The notes: a model not told the origin generated them from the letters alone. A stretch of 64,000 nt of DNA from Trichopria drosophilae (GCA_030407085.1 CM059582.1:72254001-72318000), one strand, 5' to 3'; numbered from the stretch's first letter, positions 21,515-33,141 are shown. Numbers and translations: made by a program.

Positions 21515-22248
21515 TACTTTTCGTAACATATGCGTAAAATGGAGTTTTACGCACCGAGTGCATATATGCAATTGCACGAGTGCGAAAAACTTTACGCACG
21601 CGTTGCGAACATTATTTTTTGATACTGTATGCGGAAAATTCTGTAAAATTAACGAGTGTGGCGAAGGTGGAGGGGAAGGGGGGTTCAGAAGCATTTCGCT
21701 ATATAATGATTTAAAGCTATTACTACCTTCTATCGTGCATCCACCTCCACCAATCATATTTTATTAACTAGATCTTAATTTTTTTTTCGGAGGAATAGTA
21801 TCTGATATCGTATCCGTATCACTCATTTTCAGAATTGTTAAATCTACACTATACACCTTTATCACTCGATGACGCGAAAGGAATTGATTGTATTTTTATA
21901 GATGTTGGAAATCGTTAATAGACCGTTCAATGTTCCGGAAATGTAAATAAACAACCCCAGGATAAATTAGAAGTAAAAATTTCTTGATTTGTTGTTTGTT
22001 TATACAACGTAAGTTCAGTGACCGTGATTGTAATGTAGTCTATTTACGTGATATGGATAAAAGAACATTTATTTAAATATTTATTTGTAAACGATTTCCA
22101 GGTCTACTGCAGAAATTAGCTTAGTAACAATTTTGCGCATACGTATGCGTAAAATGAAAATTTTACGCAGACGTATGCGTAAAACGCTATTTTACGCACT
22201 AAAAACGGTGCGTAAAATCGAATTTTACGCATACGTGTGTCAAAAATA
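21515..22248. mobile_element. MITE-like DNA element nested in the right foldback arm
   Basis: The arm match is broken exactly here. The ends show a ~42-bp imperfect inverted repeat: the left has TACTTTT then ATGCGTAAAATGG and TTTTACGCACCG. The right end in reverse complement has TATTTTT then ATGCGTAAAATTC and TTTTACGCACCG. The TTTACGCATACGTATGCG-type palindromes recur inside. There is no transposase frame. Confidence 0.65.
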
Positions 22249-23099
22249 AAATTAAAATGTTACTCACGAATTCACATCACTTTTATAACATTAATCTGGT
22301 AATAATTAAGATATTAATAATTTCAAGCATATATTTATGTTGTTAGTTAAATTCGCAAATGACATTGTACGCATGTATTAAGTTGTGTTTTTCAGTTGTT
22401 AATTACGCATAATTTTCTTAATTTTCAATATTTTTTTTATTGAAAAATATAATGAATTGAACGAGTAATTTAATTTTATAAAAATTAATGATTAAGTGCT
22501 ATTAATATAATAATAATTAAACAAATAAGAATTGAGGACCTATTTACTTGTTATTTATATAAATAATGAAATAAAAAAGAAAAAATTATTAATCTAAAAT
22601 TGCGACTAAGAAATGAATGTGTAATATTAAAAATTACACAATTTTGATAAATTTAGATAATTACTGCTCACAAAGCTATAATAATTTTAATTAATAATTT
22701 ATTAAAAATATAAATTGAAATATAATTATTGAATGATTTTGTATGATAAGGCATTTTTATTTCGTAGAAAAATAATACAATTTTCAATCTGCCTTAGCGC
22801 AGGGCCCCGTGCGCATATTGTGCGAGTCGTCCCTGCCGTTTTCTCGATTTCTTTTTGGCTCTCCGATGTCAAGTTTCGAAACCAACCCCGCTATGCCCCG
22901 CGGTCCCCTGATGCTCCTATCGTACCGATAGTGTTATGTTTAATTTCGATCAAACTCTGTCCTATGCTTTTCCGCGGTGATAATATATTTCTCTCCTGTT
23001 TCCCCATTTAGTTACCGATGGGATTCCCTCGGGACGCCACTTTTCGGCGTTTTCAAAATCGGCACGCTGAATTCAGCCAACTGAGCGATCTCCCCTATA

Positions 23100-24530
23100 A
23101 TCTCTGAATTTACTATGATGTGAAACGTCTTGCATTAATGGAAACAAAAGACATCGAGTCTACCTATAGATTCCATATCAATGTTTGCAGAACGTGAAAT
23201 TGAAGAAGTATAGTCATGCTTACTACTCACAATGCAAATGCATCCAGATTTACGTGAATGTCATCAATAAACGTTTTGAAACGAGTGATGATACCGCAGA
23301 TAGAAAACCGCCGATGATTAAAGACTGTGCAAAGTGTCAATTTCAGAAGGATGTGTAGTAATGGCAATATAGGTGTTTTAAGAATAAGAAATTTCGGGTC
23401 CTCGAGATTGCTTTCGCTTTGCAGTAGATGCGTGGTAATATTTAAAAATTTCACTTTCATATTCTTTGGCATGGCGATATTATTATTAGTTTATTAATGC
23501 ATTGACTCATATTCAATTGTAATCGCTCCATAACCACTCATATCAGCAAGTATATCATCGTAGTCTACGATGAATCCATGCATTTCAGATGCACCCGCAT
23601 ATTTAATTCTGCGATACACAGATTCTGCAATCTCCTTAAACATACCAAAAGACGGCAGCATGGTCACTACCTTTAACTGTTTACTTAAAAGACACTAAAC
23701 TACGCATAAAGATAGAAAGAAGCTGTTGAATCTTACACGCTTCTCTTAAATTTTTACATCTTCATTTCGATCTTATTATTCTCAGAAATTTTAAAGGTGG
23801 GAAATATTAAATGAAGGTTAATTAATTACATTAAAAGCAAGTCGATAATCGTATGTGTTCGTCACTTATGGGAAGTAGGAGTCATTGTTACCGTATAGTA
23901 AAGTCTACGGATAATTAACAGGTCGAAACATGTATGGCGATATTTAAGATGTGGTAAATTGTACACATATTAAAAGATGGTCAGGAACCTGATTAATTAC
24001 ATTACCCACGTGTCTAAACTCGTATAACTATGATTCGAACATCATGAAAACACATAAATATCGTGAATAGATAAATGCATAGGGAATAAGCGTGTCATCC
24101 TCTCTCTTTCTAATTACTGCTAGCTTCTTCTATCAGTTCAACACTGAAAAAAACTGTTCACCGGTTTTCATAGTGCACATATGTATCCCTACTATACAGA
24201 GACTAATCGCGGATTTGTCTGGCGCTGGTTTCGTCTTTTTTGATGACGGTACCTGTATATTACAGGCACAGAACATAGGTAGCTACCAAATAATGTGAAG
24301 TAATGAATATATTGTATGCCAGTAACCAAAATACATATATTCGAGGCACTAAACTTTTAAGGGCTTCTAGGAATTAGCTTGCATGATTATTCTGGGGTAA
24401 ATTAGTTACGTCACTGATTTTGACGATGAAAAATGTTCTCCGTGTATATTATACATTTTAATACACGCTATTCGGATTATATGAGATTTATTACTATTTA
24501 AATATTATTATTGTAAATTATTTATTTATT
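23100..24530. other. No recognisable gene
   Basis: Mixed-composition sequence with only short frames (for example 23227-23472 minus, 81 codons, no motif that I recognise). It continues the locus interrupted by the foldback element. Confidence 0.4.
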
Positions 24531-24605
24531 AGTGCTACCTTTGTTAACGAAGGGGTGTGTTGGCCTACGGGTAACCCACCAGGTCATTCCTATAGATAAA
24601 ATACG
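24531..24605 (+). repeat. Dispersed repeat fragment related to 1541-1600
   Basis: AGTGCTACCTTTGTTAACG followed by a GTGTTGGCC and AGGTCATTCC segment parallels AGTGCTACCTTTAGTTAGC, AAGTGCTGAC and AGGTCCTCGTCC near 1541-1600. Confidence 0.4.
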
Positions 24606-24689
24606 GAACTGAGATCATCTCCTTTCTATTATGGCGGAGGTTGCCTAAAAATTTTGGAAAGAGAAAATGTGTTACTTGGTATATCTTTT

Positions 24690-26270
24690 GATGAAATTGC
24701 GCAATGACTTTAAACACGTCTGAACCTGTATACATGAATAAATATATGAAGAAAATGATCGGCGGGTAATCGGAGATGACGATGACCGTGAAAATGCTAT
24801 AATGCTGAAGTTAATGGATCTAACAAAGAGTACGAGAGAACGAGAGGGATGGTAGTAGAACGCAGGAGGAAAAGGTCATTATTAGAATTTTACGTTCACT
24901 TTCAAAATACGGTTCCTAGCCTACGCTGTATTTCCACATAGGTATCGAGATTCGACTATGATGTAGCAATAGCTACCCTTTAATGAATTGCTTTTGCAAT
25001 TTTTTTTCGACATTCCTCACATGACAATAGTAATGTGTAACAGCCAGTACTTTTCAATATTTATGAACTAATTTCTTAAGATCACGCATTAGAAAGTGGC
25101 TGTTTGCAATGACCATCTAAAGGCAGGACATTTTTATAACAATATTAGGGGGTCGGCGCGCGCTAGGTCTTTTGAACGCGTTGAGACTTGCTTACCGGCT
25201 TTTCTACGTTAATTTCAAAATAGTCTTGGGTGAAGGGACTCGACGGTTATGTCTCTATTGGAGATCATTGAGATACGCTAATTAATCTGTGAGCAGCTAT
25301 ATCCCTCTGTACCGTGATGCAATGAATAATTGTCTCCAACGATATCTTCACCCCATTGGGAATGTGAGGATTGGCCATTAAGAATGAATTGATTTTCTCA
25401 ATCTTTTCGATGGATTCTCGAATAAAGTTGGAAAATTGATCCTCAGTAGCGTCTTCTTTAAGAGTGCTGTAAACCCTCTTCAAGGCCTCTTCCCATGACG
25501 AAAAATCTTCTTGACATCTACCATATTGATGTAGAAATACAAGTTTTGAAATAGAGGCGCTTACGTGCTGTCAAACATAGACACGGGAACGCGACATTCC
25601 TTTGAAACGATGTGTGGACCTGTATACAATTTCGAGAGTTTCGGGAAAACAAATGTATGGTGAATTAGTGATCGATGGATAATCGACGACCGTGAAAACG
25701 GTATACTGCTAATGTTAATGAATCTAACAAAGAGTATGCGAGAGCGAGAGAGATCATAGAAATTGTGACATTGGAATATTTGAATTAGACTGCCTCCTTT
25801 CTCTTACGGCACGGATTGCCGAAATTTGGTAAACAGATAATTTTTTGAAGAAATTGTGCAATGACCTTTTAAACGTGTCTGGACCTGTATACATTTTCGA
25901 AAGTTTCGTGAAAACAACCGTACGATGAATAAGTGATCTACGGATAATCGACGACCATGAAAACGGTATACTGCTAATGTTAATGGATCTAACTAAGAGT
26001 ATGCGAGAGCGAGAGAGATAGTAGCAGGACGCACGAGGAAAAGTTCATTTTACTGTCACTCTCAATACGGTTCCTAGCTTACGAACTACATAAGCGACTA
26101 TAATGTAGCAATATCTGACCTTTAATGAAGGTGACTTTTGACATTTGATTTTCGACACATGGCAATACTAATGTGTAACGGGCAACACTTTTCAATCTCT
26201 CTGATTGAATTTTGTAAGATCAAGCATTAGAAAGACGTCATTTTCAATGATAATGTAAAAACAGTTTATT
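24690..26270 (+). repeat. Degenerate tandem repeat block
   Basis: Three copies of one sequence module start near 24755, 25655 and 25915. Each has a GATGACCGTGAAAA or CGACCGTGAAAACGG motif, then GTTAATGGATCTAAC-type sequence, then AGAGTATGCGAGAGCGAGAG. Two copies continue through CAATACGGTTCCTAGC, ATGTAGCAATA and TAATGTGTAAC. Spacing is irregular (900 and 260 bp), so the copies have suffered deletions or insertions. Confidence 0.6.
25265..25570 (-). other. Short unrecognised open frame
   Basis: The minus-strand frame from about 25570 down to 25265 is open for roughly 100 codons, with a methionine at 25483. The composition is protein-like and helical (IRESIEKIEKINSFLMANPH) and ends RDIAAHRLISVSQ. 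I recognise no family. It lies between copies of the degenerate repeat and may be an exon remnant or chance. Confidence 0.2.
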
Positions 26271-26479
26271 AATAAGAATATCTAATGAAATCATAAATAT
26301 TGGTTAACCTTTACCTTCTCTTTTCATTCGATAATGTAACGCATTAAATTAAATGTTTTTCGACCCTTACAGCTTTCGAAATTTGTAATAACAATACATG
26401 AAATTGTTTATAACAACCTCCTTTGACTCCTGACCTTCTGACGGCCCACTTGCGCAATTTTTCCATCACACTATCATCG

Positions 26480-26512
26480 ATGGGAGGGAGGGTGGGGGGG
26501 GGGGGGCAGACT
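26480..26512 (+). repeat. G-rich low-complexity tract
   Basis: GGGAGGGAGGGTGGGGG continues into a run of G before CAGACTCC. It would be a G-quadruplex candidate on the plus strand. No gene context. Confidence 0.6.
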
Positions 26513-26609
26513 CCCCCCAGTCCCTCTACTAACAAAGCTATTGTGCGATATCTTCTTACACCCGCTTTATAAAAACAAATTTGTTTGTTCATCTAAAATA
26601 CCAAAGTTT

Positions 26610-27420
26610 TTGTCCTTTTCCTAAATATTAAAAGTATCGCAGAATTAGTCGTATACATATATGACGAGAATTTAGTATAATACGTCATAAAAATATATGG
26701 TTCTAATGAAATTCATGATAACTTCAATTATTCTGCGACAGTCATAATTTTAGTCTTCCATTTTATAGCATTTCTATTTCGTATTTTATAACGCGTAAAA
26801 TATTTTTCCATTGAATCAATCTATTATTAAGAGAGATATTTATATTCATATAAATGTATATTTTCACTATTTTTCGAAAACAATACACGAGTTCTGAGTT
26901 GTGGCTTTCAATGTATTGTGAGTCCGTAATTGTCTATTTTTTTCATATTCAACATTACCCCCAAAATGCAATAATGCAGTAAATTCCATAGCACTTTTAA
27001 CACTTTTAAAAGTAAACGGTCATATTTCTTTGCAATATTTAAATTATAAAACGATAAATACTTCTTTTTTAAATATTCTTGAAAAGGGGAAAAGATCGAG
27101 CATACCTCAAAATGGTATAAGAATAGTATCTGTTCAGTTTCCTAAATATTAAAAGTGTCGCGGAATAATCGTATACATATATGACTAGAATATGGTATGA
27201 TACGTCAAAAAAATAAGTGGTTCTGTAATATTAAATTCATGATAACTTCGATAATTCTAGTCTTCTATTTTGTAGCATGCCTATTTCGTATTTTATATTG
27301 GGTGAAATATTTTTTCCACTACAAAATTTGATATAGTTCTTTTTTAAATTTTCTCAAAAGGGAAAATGACCGAGCGTAATTCAAAATAGTATAAGAATGG
27401 GGTATTATAGTAATTAAAAG
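26610..27420 (+). repeat. Direct duplication with a ~520-bp offset
   Basis: CCTAAATATTAAAAGTATCG near 26620 recurs as CCTAAATATTAAAAGTGTCG near 27142. Collinear similarity follows (CGTATACATATATGAC, CATGATAACTTC, TATTTCGTATTTTATA). The two copies are clearly diverged, so the duplication is old. Confidence 0.55.
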
Positions 27421-27643
27421 AAAATCGTTTCTTGCCGCTGCGGGTTAAACCAGTTTAAAGAATTTCAAATCAGCAATTACATTTAAATGGAGGGAAGGAT
27501 GCAAAAATCATAAATTAATTCATATAAAAATTCTTCGCATTCGACTTTTTAAATGTTTACAAGAATTCGCTGTGGGGTTATGATGGGGATGTCAGGCATT
27601 CGAATGTTTCAAGGGGAATGTATCTGACGTTCCAAAGTTGATA

Positions 27644-28393
27644 TACAGGGTGTACGAAAAGTCTCGGGACGATTGAATAACTTTCGAAAGAATAAAAATT
27701 TCAAAAATCGCCGAAACACGTGATTCGATTTTTCAAACAAGCTATCTTTTGAGGGGGGGTTTCGGCCCCCCAACCTCAAGGGGGGGCGGGGGGCACGAGG
27801 GGGGCCAAAAATCTTAAATGGCAACATGATTTGAGTAGGGGCTCATTTGAAAGGTATTTTCGAGATGAATTCAGATCACTGGTCATAGAGGGCGCTGCGA
27901 TCATTTTTCGGAGAGATTTTTAACTTTATCAGATCTTAGACGTACTAACGTTTGAAAAAATGAAAATTTCGTAGTCGCCGAATCGTGTAATTCAATATTC
28001 TTAAAAAACGTCTGAACTTTCACTAAATAGTTTTTTAAGAATATTGAATTACACGATTCGGCGACTACGCAATTTTCATTTTTTCAAACGTTAGTACGTC
28101 TAAGATCTAAAAAAGTTAAAAATCTCTCCGAAAAATGATCGCAGCGCCCTCTATGACCAGTGATCTGAATTCGTCTCGAAAATACCTTTCAAATGAGCCC
28201 CCACGCAAACCATGTTGCCATTTAAGATTTTTGGCCCCCCTCGTGCCCCCCGCCCCCCTTGAGGTTGCGGGGCCGAAACCCCCCTCAAAAGATAGCTTGT
28301 TTGAAAAATCGAATCACGTGTTTCGGCGATTTTTGAAATTTTTATTCTTTCGAAAGTTATTCAACCGTCCCGTGACTTTTCGTACACCCTGTA
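27644..28393. mobile_element. Near-perfect palindromic MITE (arms ~365 bp)
   Basis: TACAGGGTGTACGAAAAGTC at the left is matched by its reverse complement at the right end, next to TA dinucleotides. Apart from a central loop of about 20 bases near 28008-28028, the two arms are almost exact reverse complements (for example GAATATTGAATTACACGATT at 28040). Frames here are shared mirror images and not genes. The ACAGGGTG end is a common type in insect TA-duplicating MITEs. Confidence 0.8.
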
Positions 28394-28661
28394 TATATAT
28401 ATATGGCAATAAGAACGTGAATTTCAATAATTTATTGTATAAAAACCAAAGCCCATTCGATAAAACGCTGAAACACGTATATTTTTATTTTCGCCCTAGA
28501 ATACGCACAAAAATTGCCGACAAAAATCGTGACCCCCGAACGTGGGTTCCCCTTGTAAAATTAACCTCATATTCAGGATTATCTTCATTGTATTTAATGT
28601 TTTCATTTAAATAATCAAATTGAACATTAAAAGTCTTCTTTGCTTCAGAGTACGATTACAA

Positions 28662-28912
28662 TTACATTTTACTGATATAACGTCCTTTATCCCAGGAATT
28701 TTCTCTGCTACTTAAATCACTATTACAACAGTTCTGAATCGTATCCACCACATCTTGTGGTAAGTTTTTTTCTGATTTTCCAGTAATATCAGGTAAAACG
28801 CCTTTTAAGGATTTCAATTTTTGTGCTTTTTCAGCAAGTCGCCCAGAACAACCAAACTCTGAAGCAAGTTTTCTTGCACCCCATTCTGTAGGAGCAGTAG
28901 TTAGAATTTGTA
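28662..28912 (-). pseudogene. Remnant of an insect HTH-like protein family (LTxxPxxW type), copy 1
   Basis: The minus strand reads QILTTAPTEWGARKLASEFG, then SGRLAEKAQKLKSLKGVLPD, PQDVVDTIQNCCNSDLSSRE and DKGRYIS before a stop. I recall this order (ILT-x-x-P-x-x-W, EF, A-x-x-L, G-x-L-x-x-x-V, SRxxPGKKD) from uncharacterised insect and hydrozoan proteins with a probable helix-turn-helix. The start is missing and a stop precedes QILTT. The family function is not known to me. Confidence 0.45.
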
Positions 28913-29165
28913 ATTATAAAGGAATATTCATACTCTAGTCGACAGTTTTTCCTTCAGTCCATTTAACATATTTTTTCTAATTCCTTTTTTCTTCGGGAAC
29001 GATCTGTCGAAATGCTTTCTGAAGAAGTGTTTAATTACATTTTAGTATTCTGATGTGACACAGAACTATTGTCCTTTATATCCATACAAGATTCACCTGT
29101 ATGTGTGACTACATCTACAGTTCTTGAAGTCGCAATTATTTTATTATCAGCTTTTATGTTATTCT

Positions 29166-29411
29166 TCATCTTCTTGGAATACATTTTACATATTTTAGAT
29201 CTTTTAGTAAAACAGGAAATTTTAATGAAGACCCACTGCTCAAATTAATATCTTTTTTTTTAGATGGGGCATTGACCTTTTGGGGCAACTTCCGGATTGA
29301 CATGTATTTTATGCGTGCGAAAGCCCGAAACTGGCGGATTATTAGTTTTCCCACATCGCGTTTCGAAATTTTGTCAGCGTTATTTTCCGGCCGATCCCTA
29401 TGCGCGAGCAT
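29166..29411 (-). other. Short unrecognised open frame upstream of remnant copy 1
   Basis: An 81-codon minus-strand frame has a basic composition (RPENNADKISKRDVGKLIIR, SIRKLPQKVNAPSKKKDINL). It could belong to the same decayed gene as 28662-28912, but the frames do not join. Weak. Confidence 0.2.
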
Positions 29412-29639
29412 AAGTCTGATTGTAATTTGAAAAACGGATTTGAAAAGTTCACGTCATCTACATCACAACGGACATTCTAGATTGTCGATAAAATGATTCT
29501 ACGTACGAGAAAAAGAGAAGGTTTTTAAAATTTCTGCACTGTTTGATATAGGTGGATCAGATCTAAAATATAATCAGACATAACAAGTACACCTATTACC
29601 CAAGAGATTTGATGGCTTGGGAAATGCCCCTTAAATAAT

Positions 29640-30120
29640 ATCGTTTTAGCCAATTACCGCGTTTTCAGTCATATAGAGTCATTCCATGTCAACAATATCA
29701 AAGTTGTGGTCGATGTCGCGGAATTCAAGAAAAATTAAATGTTTGATAGGTATAGGCGTGAAAAATAACGTGGTAAAATATTTTTTCAAATTTTTCAAAA
29801 TGGCGGACGTGGGGTGATATTCACTGAATTTCTTTAAATTACGATATCTATTTTTCTAATTATCGCATTTAAATGAGACTACGCGCATTTTGTTCACAAA
29901 AATGAGTACTTTTATCTAAAATTAAGACAATTTTTTTTTCTTCTTAATTTTACCAAAAAACGGTCCAAACAAATTTTCAACTTAAATTTTTGCGCAAAAC
30001 GCATATTTTTTTTTCAAATTCGACATATCATTTTGTAGAAAAACCTTTCAGCTTTCATTCAAAAAAAAAAAAATTGACGGAGACTCTTTTCGTTTTCGAG
30101 ATATGATTTTTTAAAGAACG
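29640..30120. other. AT-rich repeat-like sequence without a gene
   Basis: The stretch begins near GAGTCATTCCATGTCAAC and is rich in T/A runs and in phrases such as CAAAATGGCGGACG, which in insects are common near ends of DNA transposons. I cannot find a matching inverted end in the window. Confidence 0.3.
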
Positions 30121-30184
30121 CAACTCCGGCTTTCGCCGAAGCGCTGAACCGGGCTTCAGGTGCAGTGGGGAGTACTATCACTAC

Positions 30185-30480
30185 TCCTCACATTACACAT
30201 TAGATATTGGTTATTTATATACCGTTCAGTTTTTAAACTATCCGGGAGGTTAAATTCCTTCTCAATACGCCGAGCTTTCCATGATTTTGGTACCATGGTT
30301 AAAAGTGTTACTTTCTCTGAATTACGATACGCTAATGCTATTTTTTCTTTTAATTCATCAACTATGATTTGTATATCATCATCAGCAGGACGTACTTTTG
30401 TAAAAACTTTTCTTAATTCGCGATCAAGACTCTGTTTTATTTCAATTATTTTACTCTTTATGTCCTCCTCTACAAAAAAG
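30185..30480 (-). pseudogene. Remnant of the same HTH-like protein family, copy 2
   Basis: The minus strand is open through KSKIIEIKQSLDRELRKVFT, then VDELKEKIALAYRNSEKVTL, LTMVPKSWKARRIEKEF and NLPDSLKTERYINNQYL. The LTMVPKSW and EKEF motifs align with LTTAPTEW and ASEF of 28662-28912, but copy 2 preserves the N-terminal part. The two are therefore separate copies and not halves of one gene. The copy runs out into unrelated sequence. Confidence 0.45.
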
Positions 30481-30507
30481 GTTTAGTAAATTTTTGCATC
30501 GTTTTTA

Positions 30508-30620
30508 ATACGGAAGCGATAGAACGTAGAACATCGAGTTTTTAAAACCAAAGATAAACATGGCGTCGGACGCCGAATGAATTGTTTTTTATTCCATTGC
30601 TTCCGTATCGAAAACGGTCC
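30508..30620. repeat. Short inverted repeat
   Basis: ATACGGAAGCGATAGAA on the left pairs with TTCCATTGCTTCCGTAT on the right across about 70 bases, a possible small foldback element. Confidence 0.4.
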
Positions 30621-30699
30621 AAGATAGAGCTAACATATGGTCCGAGATGAAACACCACAAAAAGATATAATATGAATATTTTTAATATACATATTGTAT

Positions 30700-31915
30700 C
30701 TTTCCTTTCGTTCGATGAAGAACAAATTTTTCAATCTATATAATTAAATTATTTGCTCAGTTTTTAAGGTAATGGTCACTCCGTGAGCACAAATGGGTGC
30801 TGGAATGAAGGCCAAATAACATCTATTTTATTTAAGTTCGATTTCCGAACTTAGTCCTATTTAGTCCGCTATTCCAAAAATTGCGGAAAAGAAAATTCTT
30901 ATTTGTTTATCCAGCTGGTTAAGGGTAAATATTTTCAGCCAGTCACTAAATGCAATAATAGGTCTTCCAGACAGTTAGGTGTAGATAATGTTTTCAGTCA
31001 GTCAGTAAATACAAGATTGTTTTGATCAGACGTGTTAACAGGAGATAAGGGTTTTTCATAACCTAAAAACGGAAAGATAAGTTTTTTTCGAACCAGTTAA
31101 GGGTAGATAAGGTTTCCGAACAATCAGCAAAGGCAAGTTCGATTTTGTTTCAACTAGTTAGAGATGAAACAGTTGATATTTTCTTGATCATAAATGATTT
31201 TAGTTTCGTTGCTGTTCAGTTTATAAATCATGATCGGAATCCAGATAGTCTACCTGATTGGTATTCGGGCACCTGCCTGGATTTCGACCGGGCAAACCAG
31301 TTTGGATTACCGGTGGGGTCTGCTTTGTATGAACGAGTGAAACCATTACGTTTGGGTTTGCACAAAACAAAGATTTGTTAAATACATTAAATAATTTATC
31401 AAATTAAAGAAAATACCGCTATTGAACCCCGTAGGATTGTGCGAAAAACATACTTTAATAATACAAGAAGTGGAGCATCAACCTAAGAAAATCATTTCAA
31501 TTGATTTTATAGTTTTGTAATTCATACCTTAATCGAACGGAAAAAATATTTCTCTAGGGCAATTCAAAAAGGCAAACGGCGCACCTTGTGGAAAATGTTT
31601 CACACGATGATGATTGTTTTGTATAAATATTGTAAATTAAAAACTGGGGAACTCGGGCCTTTTCTCATCATTTCTGACATCCATACGTTTGAAATACCTG
31701 ATGCCGAAAAAAACTTATTTAAAACAACTTTCGCCTTTTTCCATCTCTAGCAATTAAAATTAGAATAATTCTCAAGAATTACTTATATAGACTTAGGCAA
31801 GGGGCGTACATTGAAAAGTACTTTTAATAAATCAATGCAGCACATCTTTTGTTGGTTTTCAAATCATTCCAGAGATGGCAAACATTAATGTATTTTCTAA
31901 CGTATAGTGGCTGCT
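30700..31915. other. No recognisable gene; short degenerate direct repeats
   Basis: Phrases such as GGTTAAGGGTAAATATTTTCAG, GGTGTAGATAATGTTTTCAG and GTTAAGGGTAGATAAGGTTT recur at about 60-180-bp intervals between 30918 and 31130, which suggests an eroded tandem repeat. Otherwise empty. Confidence 0.35.
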
Positions 31916-31917
31916 TT

Positions 31918-32770
31918 TTACACGACCGTTATTATGGTGTCGTCCACCGCCCGTGAAGCGGGCTTTGCAGTTTTCTCGGGAAAACTCCGCGCCAGGTGGA
32001 CGACGCTTTGCTCAGCCCGGCTAGCTGGCAAACTCCGGTAGGGCACGAACTCGCCCAGAGGAGGTCGGCTCCTGCCTCCGTCCGCGCCTGAAAACGGGGA
32101 TCGCGAAATTCCCTTGGCGGCACCGCACATCGCCCGCACAAACTACGGAAGGGGTGTAGCAGGAAAAACAATAATATATAATAATATTTTATAAAAAGGA
32201 TATGGGGGGCCCTCGGCGCGTTTCAGATTTATTTGTAGGAATTTCAATTGTGGCCCACGGCCGACTTGGTTTCGCCCGCTCGCTCTCGCTTATTTGGCGT
32301 CTCGTCCCCTTCGGTAGACGGCAGGTATCGTCGTCCTCGTCCACGACGACTTGCCTCGGTTCTCGACCCGACTAACTTTAACTCTATCTTTACGGTTTCG
32401 AATTCCTTCCCGCTCAAAGATTGCCTCGACATGCTCTGCGAATTTTGTAGTTCCTTCCTACTCGAAGGTTTACTCGACACTACTTTTTCGCGCTCGAAGA
32501 TTTGCTCGACTCTATCACGCGATCCTTCCTTCTTGAAGGCTCAAACACGACTCTCTCGGCGGCTCTCTCCGCGGCCGCGCATCTCCGTGCGCCGTATCCG
32601 GCGGCGCTCGGGTATTTTCGGGGCCGTTCGTATCTGCAACGATCCTACTATCGATCGATTCGAACTAGTGTATCACTCCGCGCTCTCGCGACCGCGGCAC
32701 GACTCCTCGACAAATGTAACGTCCCGTTGATCGACAAACTCATCAACCGTCAAACGCACCGAAATTAGAA
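31918..32770. repeat. GC-rich segment with internal direct repeats (possible LTR or promoter-like element)
   Basis: Base composition changes sharply from AT-rich to GC-rich. Between 32410 and 32560 a degenerate unit recurs (CTCGAAGGTTTACTCGACAC, CTCGAAGATTTGCTCGACTC). An AATAATATATAATAATA stretch at 32168 interrupts it. Frames in this segment (up to 160 codons) are biased by composition and match nothing I know. A GC-rich solo LTR or the 5' region of a mobile element is the best guess; I found no TG...CA ends with a target duplication. Confidence 0.35.
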
Positions 32771-33141
32771 CGGAAGGCACATGAATTTTCTATTTTCAAG
32801 GACGCTCTTTTACACGTCATTAAGATAATGTCTTTTAAATTTTCAGTATTCATTTTCCAGAAATACGTAACAAATTCTTGTTCGTTTAACGTACACTTTT
32901 TGATAAAACGCTTTTGCGACTTATAATGTCTGATGAACGTGAACGCGTCTTCACTAACGGAATCACCATATAAGACTTTTTAAAGTATTGTCTTATTAAC
33001 AAAACGACGGCCGATATAACGAAATATTTCTACTATTTTCAAAAATCGACTATATCGGACGTGAAAGCAATTCTATATGAATAAAACTTTTTGTCTGTGA
33101 AGGACGTTTTCAATGTACTATTCACCTGAAAAATTGTTATT

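Larger units (their letters stand above)
19343..23095. mobile_element. Foldback-type DNA transposon with ~1-kb terminal inverted repeats
   Basis: The ends are GGGGAGATCGCTCAGTTGG on the left and its reverse complement on the right, flanked by TATA on both sides (19339-19342 and 23096-23099). The arms match over about 1 kb: 19343-20400 against about 21098-21514 plus 22249-23095. The right arm is interrupted at 21515-22248 by another element. The centre (about 20400-21098) has no coding capacity, so the element is non-autonomous. The inner ends of both arms carry a tRNA-like sequence. A 92-codon frame mirrored in both arms is a by-product of arm identity. I cannot assign a superfamily; a TA or TATA duplication is compatible with several. 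Confidence 0.75.

Noticed and set aside
28135..28614. 159-codon frame over the palindrome
   Set aside because: It lies across the right arm of the palindromic MITE and is mirrored by a frame in the left arm (27609-27827).
31918..32768. Several overlapping frames of 60-160 codons on both strands
   Set aside because: GC-rich composition lowers stop frequency. Frames overlap on both strands and none has a domain or a plausible start.
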